Positions 57,021-64,000 of a DNA stretch of 64,000 nucleotides are shown here, one piece after another. Location: positions 573,390 through 637,389 of the forward strand of contig NC_049993.1 in NCBI RefSeq assembly GCF_000003815.2, given 5' to 3'. Below the pieces are notes generated by a model. It did no database searches. It was not told where the DNA came from and was given only the letters and a program-made list of their open reading frames with translations. Numbering within the stretch: position 1 is the stretch's first letter; each line of letters begins with the position of its first letter. The position numbers and the translations under genes were made by a program. Origin of the DNA: Branchiostoma floridae (taxonomy: Eukaryota > Chordata > Leptocardii > Amphioxiformes > Branchiostomatidae).

Positions 57021-57837
57021 TACCCTGGTATCCAGCCGTATTATAGTTCCCGAGTCTCTTTTGTCCTCTTCGCAGATACATATTTCAGTCATTCTCATTG
57101 AAATGAAAAAAATGGCCTTATTGACTTCATCATTTAGGTATAAGAGGATGTCCCTAGGGACAATTAAAAAGTGGGCAGCTTTTTTACACCAGGTCAAATA
57201 GAAAGCTTAGAAAGCGTCGAACAATGGTAACGTTCGTTACAGTCATTTCTGTACAACTTGGGATACAAATGGCAGTCAACAACCCTTCCTTGTTTCTTTA
57301 GAAAGCCAGAAAAACTGTGCAGCGTCACAAAAACGGTCATTTCTTGTCTTATACGTGGATAATATAACCGTGGCAACCATCAAACTGGTGGTGGTAACGT
57401 TTGTTACCGAATTTGGCAACAGGAATAACCCACCTCACACAGCCTCCAAGATCAGTGACAGTACTGATCTGGCGTTATCGGGCAAAGGGCCTGCTCAGCT
57501 GGTTTCATCTACCGAACAATCATTCTGGGAACTGAATTGTTACATTTTTGGCTACTATTTGAATTCTTCGTTTGTTCTCAGGCGACAACCATTTTTTACG
57601 GGGGTGAAATTCCACTCGTGGCTAAGATAATCTTCCAAGCCATCAACCAAAATGAATCTTTTGGAAAACATTCCAGGGATTGTGGAAAAATGAAGGAACC
57701 TGTGATTTTGTCTAAAATTTGCTGCAAATCAAGTTGCAAAAGCAGGCGACAGCATTTTTACATTTAAATGAGAACGAGCCATTTGCGAAGAGGACAGAAG
57801 AGACTCGGGAGCTATAATATAGCTGGATACCAGGCTA
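57021..57837. mobile_element. 817-bp TAGCCT-family element, 9-bp target duplication
   Basis: Inverted ends of about 55 bp: TACCCTGGTATCCAGC at the left, the complement of TAGCCTGGTATCCAGC at the right. Flanks CGCTACGTG and CACTACGTG form a 9-bp duplication with one mismatch; removing the element restores the 184-bp repeat unit. Interior open frames are short and unrecognised. Confidence 0.85.
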
Positions 57838-58020
57838 CACTACGTGACGAAATTAAGAAGAATTCTGATTAAACTTCTGGTCAAATGTACATCTTTGTAT
57901 TCTTAATTTTCTTTCTTCGAATAAATGCTTGTTGAGTTTCGGGTCATGACATTTAGTCACATGGTTGTCCCTGAGGCTACATGTAGGTCACTTTATGCGC
58001 TCGACAAAAAATGTGAATTT
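57838..58020 (+). repeat. 184-bp tandem repeat, continuation
   Basis: Continues the unit broken at 57020 (TACGTGACGAA... then GTCACATGGTTGTCCCTGA). Confidence 0.8.
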
Positions 58021-58439
58021 TAGCGCATTATAGAACATAGCTAAATTTAAAACGACATCTTAGTTACATTATCAAAAATTGATATTTACAATTATAACAG
58101 AGTCATCGCTTAAGTAAGCTTTAATTTAACACTGTAAGCCCATTATTAGTCATTGTAGTACCAATATGATATGCATTGGACATTGACAAAAGAAAGAAAC
58201 TGACAAAAGAAAGAAACTGTTCAAGAGGCATCTTCTCTAAAGTAACAGAACCTCCTAACAGCATTTAGCTAACTATCTGCCCTACTTTAGGGAGCAACTG
58301 CACCGCAAAGAAAAACGACCCCAAGCCTTACTAACACTCATTCAACAGACAATGTTAAGGGCTACACATAATCAGAGTCAGTGCCAGTAAAGTATTTCAG
58401 TTCCCCAATTCGACAGATTAACTACAGCCCTAAATGGCG

Positions 58440-58545
58440 ATTTCTGGCCAAAAGCAAAATTTGACCTACTACAACCACGTGACTAAAAGTCATGATCTGA
58501 AACTCTGCAAGCATTCATCTGATAGACAATACCTATACACTCTGG
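58440..58545 (-). repeat. 184-bp repeat, reverse copy (partial)
   Basis: ACAACCACGTGACTAAAAGT and TGCAAGCATTCATCTGATAG are the reverse complement of the unit at 56200. Confidence 0.8.
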
Positions 58546-58900
58546 TCGAGTGCGCATGCGCGGTGTGTGAACACCTTTCCGCGATACGGGGGTTCTTTAC
58601 CACCTAAAACTCTCGCCGCGGGCAAAACTACAAGGAGCAAGTCCTCTACACCACCACCGGAGGATCCCAAGAACATCCAGGAACGGAATTTGAGCGAAAA
58701 TTCCACTCTCAGGAACCCAGTTTTGAAGCAACAAGTACCGAAAGTCACGCAAGTACCTAAGGGGGAGGGCGACCACGGTCGCGTGACCACCTCCCCTAGC
58801 GGTAGCCATCTTGTTTTCTCCAGTCGTACCCGCTACGGCTAAAATATGAGCCTGTAATTTTTATGTGTCGCGAGCGGCAAAGGTAAGACTGCAGCGGTAG
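58546..58900. promoter_or_regulatory. CpG-rich promoter-like island
   Basis: GC- and CpG-rich in AT-rich surroundings. Contains TGCGCATGCGC (NRF1-type palindrome) at about 58551 and GCCATCTTG (YY1-type; on the minus strand CAAGATGGC, an ATG in good context) near 58806. A minus frame MATARGGGHATVV and a plus-strand donor-like AAAGGTAAG at about 58878 suggest transcription in one or both directions. Attachment to the TUT gene could not be shown: the available donor is out of phase with exon 55514. Confidence 0.35.
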
Positions 58901-59489
58901 ACCGGTAGGGACAAAATTGAATTGTAGAATTAGTAAATTTCAGGTTGTTAAGACATTACAAATCCGTCTTTTCACTTATACCGTCACGATAGGTGCAAGT
59001 GCGCACATGCACTAGCGACATACTTCCAGCAAACTCCTGACCACACCGCCAAGTAGTAAATAATCTAAGACAGTATTGTATTTTGGGAACAAGTATTGTA
59101 ATTCGTGAACAAGCAACAATGATGTGGTCAAATGTATTAAACTTGTTAGTAATAATGGTAGGATTGCTAATAGAGCAATTCGACCTCACTGAGCGACATC
59201 CGCCGTCTGAGTCACGGCAGGGCTCGCCTCTCGCTTATCTTTTCGTCCAAAATTTCTGAATTTTAGCTCTGATCTAAACTTACTGAGTTTCCACAAACAC
59301 CAGAAAGACAGACCCAACTCACCTAGAAACCCACTCAAGTCAATTTCTGTATCTATAGCCCTCCTTGTTATGATAACACAGTCAGGGGACGTGCATCCAA
59401 ATCCAGGCCCCTACAAACCCAAATTTCCTTGTCTCTTGTGTGGCAAAGCTGCCAAGTGGAACCAAAGAGCTGTAGAATGTGATGAATGC

Positions 59490-59618
59490 NNNNNNNNNNN
59501 NNNNNNNNNNNNNNNNNNNNNNNNNNNNNNNNNNNNNNNNNNNNNNNNNNNNNNNNNNNNNNNNNNNNNNNNNNNNNNNNNNNNNNNNNNNNNNNNNNNN
59601 NNNNNNNNNNNNNNNNNN
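59490..59618. other. Assembly gap (129 N)
   Basis: Gap inside the LINE between its Cys-rich finger and endonuclease; the frame change across it may not be real. Confidence 0.95.
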
Positions 59619-61502
59619 AATAGTGACTTCGAGCAACTACCCAGTTTCAAAGTTTGTCTTCGATACATTCACAAACCAACTCTTCTTGCAATTCCTGCCC
59701 TGATGGGAATCATAACAACCTGTCAAACCCGGGAATTGCCAAGTCACCCTTGGCCGCTTCATCGCCTCTTAAGGCTTATAAAGCCAAGCCAAGTAGACGC
59801 AAGCCCCCCAAACAGAAATTAAAAACATGTGTTATAAATTTCCAGGGCATACGCAACAAAACTGCTGATCTAGCAGCATGCTTAGACCAGCATTCTCCAG
59901 ATATTATACTAGGCTCAGAAACACATCTAAATGACTCAGTTGGCAGTAGTGAACTTTTCCCCCCATACTATACCGTCATAAGGAAAGACAGAGAACTGGG
60001 GAGAAAGGGAGGGGGGTTCTCATTGCCTACAAGAACGACTTGATAGTTACACATAGATTAGATCTAGACACTGAGTGTGATACGGTATGGGCAACCTTGG
60101 AGATCCAAGGAGCCAAACCGATTACAATTGGTTCTTGTTACAGATCTCATACTTATGCAAAAGACATTGACTTTGTAGATAAACTGAGAGCCTCATTAAA
60201 CAAGATTAAACCACAAGGTGGCCAAGTATGGCTAGGGGGGGATCTCAATTTCCCTGGTATAGACTGGAACAACTTAAGTGTGAGCCCAAGCGCTCCCTAT
60301 AGTGCACTTTCTAAACATTTTTTAGAGTTAACACATGACTTTGGGCTCGAACAGGTTGTGGATCAACCAACCCGTCTCAATAACACCCTTGATCTTTTCT
60401 TAACTAATAATTCATCACTTGTTGAAACTTGTTCTCTGATCCCAGGTATAGGGGACCATGATGGCATCCCAGTTATTACTGTTAATGTTAAACCTAAGAA
60501 AATCAAACAAAGCCCCAGGCGTGTTTCACTTTGGAAAAAAGCTGATGAAACCGCCATAAGAACTGAGCTACAGGATTACAGTAATAATTTAGCTAAACGG
60601 AACATTGACAACTGCACAACAGAAGAGCTTTATAATGAATTTGTGGACAAAATCAAGATAGTAATGGATAAATATGTCCCATCCAAAACTGTAAACAATA
60701 ATAATTTTTCACCTTGGATTAACAACAAGGTTAGGAAAATACATAAGAAAAAAACAGCGAGCCTACAACTCTTATCGTAAAAACCCAACAACCGAGAACT
60801 TGACTAAATTCCGCACTATTCGCAAACGAGCAAAAAAGACTACCAGACAAAACTACCGTAAATATGTAAATTCTATATGTTCTGATTCCCCCAAGAAGTT
60901 TTGGTCGCACATCAAACACTTAAAACAGGATACAACTGGGATCCCTAGTCTTAAGCAGAAAGGAAAGCTAGAAACAGATAACAGAAACAAAGCTAACATC
61001 CTTAACAACCAATTCAGCTCTGTCTTTACACGAGAGGATGAACACATGCCCCGCCTCCCCCGTAGTTCTATCCCCACTATGCCTGACTTTTCCATCAATG
61101 TAAACGGAGTCACCAAACTCCTGAAAGATCTGAATCCACACAAAGCAGGTGGACCAGACGGCCTACCAACAAGGATCCTCAAACTAGCAGCTGCTGAGTT
61201 AGCACCTGCTCTGACTATTATTTGTCAGAAATCACTTGAAACTGGCCAAATCCCTTCCCCATGGCTACATGCCAATATCTCTCCCATCTTTAAAAAGGGG
61301 GACAGGACTGATCCTGCAAATTACCGTCCTGTTTCTCTCACATGTGTTTGTAGTAAGGTTATGGAGCACATAGTGCAATCACAGATGATGGATCATTTTG
61401 ACAAATACTCTATATTATCTGACAAGCAGCATGGGTTTAGGAAAAAGCGTTCATGTGAAACCCAACTTATTTTAACTACAACTGACTTAGCCCATTCTTT
61501 AG

Positions 61503-62455
61503 TAGCCTGATTAAATCTCGCTTATAGCAGCCCGCCAAACATCCGCCGGCCCTCTATTAGCTTGATGGACAATAGCCTTAAGTCAAGGGAACTGGGTTTT
61601 CCATATATGGATAATTTATGTAATTGTCATCACAGCCCACCACAGCCTGGCTTTTGGTTGCTGGGGACTGGGGTGGGTTGCTATGTGGTGATTGACAGCA
61701 TCACACCTCTTATCTGTCGTTGATCTCCTTGATCTGTGCCACTTGTACTGATGGTGGGAACAGTTAACTATGTATGCACAGTTCTACTATTATAATATGA
61801 GACATCTTTTTATTAACAACCTTTGCACCGAAGAACTAATGTGAAAATTACTCTACAATACATAGAATAGCATTCCTTTAGGTAGATGTGCCTGTGGCAT
61901 AACTTTTGATGTGACAATGGGGCAATATAGGAGGGACATATCATGGTTCTGAGAAGTTTGACAGGCTTCAAGTGTCACAACAACATGCCGCATTTTTGTG
62001 AACCAACTGTTTTTCTGCAGTTGTCTGCCCATATAGATCAAAGAAATATACTTTATGCCAAGCTTTCGTTGCTGGCCATAGAAAATCTCACCACCAGGCA
62101 AAATAATAGTTCCAGGAAAGTCTGCGCTCCAAGATTCCTTCAAGTTTCTTGAAATCCCCACAAGATGTTGTTTTCCCACTCAAACATGCCTCTGCTCCCA
62201 TGGGTCCTTCACACAGGGAACCACAGCCTGCACAGACAATGGGAGAGGCAACTAGCCCGCCCACTGTCTGGGTGGTGGAGACATGCAAATGTACTGGTTT
62301 CCACGGTAATGGGGGCTTGACCGAAATCCTGGCTTGCCATTGGTGTTGGTATTTTCTACAACAGTTCCCCCAGCTTATAGCTTAAGTGGGGCACAAACTC
62401 CGCGGGGAGGGGCCAGTTACAGCCCTGGACAGCGGAGTTTGTGTTACACAGACTA
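61503..62455. mobile_element. 953-bp TAGCCTG element inserted in LINE, exact 9-bp target duplication
   Basis: ATTCTTTAG flanks both sides exactly (61494-61502 and 62456-62464). Starts TAGCCTGATTAAATCTCGC, ends GTTACACAGACTA; the outer TAG[CT]CTG is inverted. Removing the element with one duplication brings the reverse-transcriptase frame back into register (962 bp lost), confirming the boundaries. A short relative is at 40089. No transposase seen. Confidence 0.92.
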
Positions 62456-63644
62456 ATTCTTTAGATACCAGGTCGCAAACAGATATGATTATAACCGACT
62501 TCGCAAAAGCTTTTGACAAAGTACCTCATGATCGCTTACTCCTAAAACTCCAAAATTATGGTATTAGGGGTAAGGTTCTCCACTGGATTTCTAATTTCCT
62601 CAAAAATCGTAAACAAAGAGTGGTAGTTGGGGGAGAGCACTCAGAGTGGGCAGAGGTAGTCTCTGGAGTGCCCCAGGGCACTGTGCTCGGACCACTACTG
62701 TTCTTAGTGTACATTAACGACTTAGCCGACAACCTCAACTCTAACATCCGTCTCTTTGCGGACGACTGCGTCATTTACAGGGAGATAAACAGTGACAGAG
62801 ATCACACCCTCTTACAAGAGGACATCAATACATTAGATACATGGCAAAACACATGGCAGATGAAATTACACCCGGACAAATGTTTTGTTATGCGTTAGTA
62901 TACCCACAAACGTAAACCTAAACTCTACGACTACAAATTAGGAAGTCATGTTCTAGCCGAGACTAACAACCACAAATACTTAGGAGTCACACTCAACAAC
63001 CAGCTCTCTTGGTCACAACACATACAGTACAGTGCTTCCAAGGCTAACAAGACGTTAGGCTTTGTGAGACGCAATCTTTATAACTGCCCCATATCAGTCA
63101 AAACAAATGCATATACATCCCTTGTTAGACCGCATTTAGAGTATTCCAGCGCTGCCTGGGATCCATACCACAAAGAGCACATTGCTAAGTTAGAGTCCGT
63201 TCAAAAAAGGGCGGCCAGATTTGTCACAAATTCGTATCATAGTTATGATAGTGTCACCAAACTTGTCTCTGATTTGGGGTGGGACACTTTACGCAACAGA
63301 AGGACAGCAAATAGATTAACAATTTTACAGAAAGCAAGACACCACAAAGTAGCCCTACCGGTCGAAACTCATCTAAAGCCTGTACCGCGCCAATCGCGAC
63401 ACTCAAACCCAAATTCTTACAAGGCTCTACCTTTTCACAAAGACTGCTACAAACATTCCTTCTTCCCACAAACCGTGAGAGATTGGAACTCTCTACCGTA
63501 CGAGGTCACGGAGATCACAGACGCTCCTAAGTTCAAGGAGGCAGTTCTCCAACGCCTCAGGGGACATTAAGGCGCAGCACTCCCCCTGGACGCTTTGCCC
63601 CAACTGAGGGGCGTTGTCCAGTACCCAATCAAGATCAAGAGAAG

Positions 63645-64000
63645 ATATAGATGTACATTTGACTTGAAGTTGAATAAGAATTCTTGTTCACTTTGACACC
63701 CAGCGTACTTTGATCAAAGCTAGAATTCAGAATTTTCGTCAAATGCAAAAAATGGCCTACTTTCAGGGACAACCACGTGACTGAACGTCATGATCCGAAA
63801 CTTTGCAAGCATTCATTTGATAGACAATACATAGATGTACATTTGACTAGAAGTTAAATAAGAATCCTTGTTTACTTCGTCACATAGCGTACGTTGAACA
63901 TGGCTAAAATTCACAATTTTCGTCAAATGCAAAAAATGGCCTACTTTCAGGGACAACCACGTGACTAAACGTCATGACTTGAAACTCTACAAGCATTTAT
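63645..64000 (-). repeat. 184-bp tandem repeat, reverse orientation (runs off window)
   Basis: Two units 187 bp apart (AGATGTACATTTGACT at about 63649 and 63836) with GGGACAACCACGTGACT, the reverse complement of the array at 56200. The array continues past the window end. Confidence 0.88.

Larger units (their letters stand above)
59320..63640 (+). pseudogene. CR1-like non-LTR retrotransposon, broken copy
   Basis: One polyprotein-type element: a 2A-like start (SGDVHPNPGP), a Cys-rich finger (CLLCGKAAKW, CDEC), an APE-type endonuclease (LGSETHLND, WLGGDLNFPGIDW, GIGDHDGIPVI), then a reverse transcriptase (HKAGGPDGLPTRIL, ISPIFKKGDRTDPANYRP, QHGFRKKRSCETQL, SGVPQGTVLGPLLFLVYIND, FADD) and a C-terminal RDWNSLPYEV block. 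Breaks: 129-N gap at 59490-59618, frameshift at a G run near 60015, frameshift at an A run near 60755, a 953-bp insertion at 61503 and an in-frame TAG at 62896. Not expected to be active. The 5' limit is uncertain. Confidence 0.88.

Noticed and set aside
57355-57767. Two overlapping plus-strand frames as a gene
   Set aside because: They lie wholly inside the 817-bp inverted-repeat element and show no known transposase motif.
58567-58842. 91-codon plus-strand open frame in the CpG island
   Set aside because: GC-rich chance frame without recognisable domain or splice continuation; the island is listed as promoter-like instead.

Overview
The window looks like chordate-invertebrate genomic DNA, most likely amphioxus (Branchiostoma). 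Genes are split into many short GT-AG exons. One very large gene is a clear TUT4/TUT7-type terminal uridylyltransferase. A single-exon LRR-Ig membrane-protein gene is present. Introns are full of tRNA- and 5S-derived SINEs, CR1-like LINE pieces, many short inverted-repeat DNA elements and minisatellites. Five runs of N mark assembly gaps (8574-8673, 17227-17326, 18947-19046, 41323-41690, 59490-59618).

Layout. 506-3831 (+): the last six recognisable exons of a secreted or membrane BRICHOS-like protein; its 5' end lies outside the window. 3832-8731: a convergent intergenic or 3' UTR stretch with inverted-repeat elements and a 31-bp minisatellite. 8732-55514 (-): 26 exons of a TUT4/7 orthologue, about 1,230 codons, running from the inactive N-terminal nucleotidyltransferase module through the first CCHC knuckle, the catalytic module and the second CCHC knuckle to a Gln/Asn/Pro-rich tail. 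Its 5' exons are not seen and one exon is probably hidden in the 41.3-41.7 kb gap. 29166-31337 (-): a complete intronless LRR-Ig transmembrane protein nested in the 17-kb TUT intron. 56200-64000: a 184-bp tandem repeat present in both orientations, a CpG-rich promoter-like island near 58.6 kb, and a broken CR1-like LINE (59.3-63.6 kb) split by a DNA element with an exact 9-bp target duplication.

The most striking observation is that tandem arrays have grown out of exon/intron boundaries. Inside the TUT gene three arrays repeat a piece of exon together with its splice site: a 33-bp donor array at 41.7-43.2 kb, a 67-bp acceptor array at 47.3-47.9 kb and a 64-bp donor array at 52.5-53.0 kb. A two-copy acceptor duplication occurs in the BRICHOS gene (1.69-1.78 kb), and a single exon-end copy lies next to the TUT exon at 20.3 kb. 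Every unit carries a plausible decoy splice site, so the locus is a natural test of how the spliceosome chooses among identical sites. A second coherent theme is a family of inverted-repeat elements with TAGCCT-like ends and 9-bp target duplications. All exon limits come from reading splice motifs, phase and family similarity by eye; no search or alignment was run.
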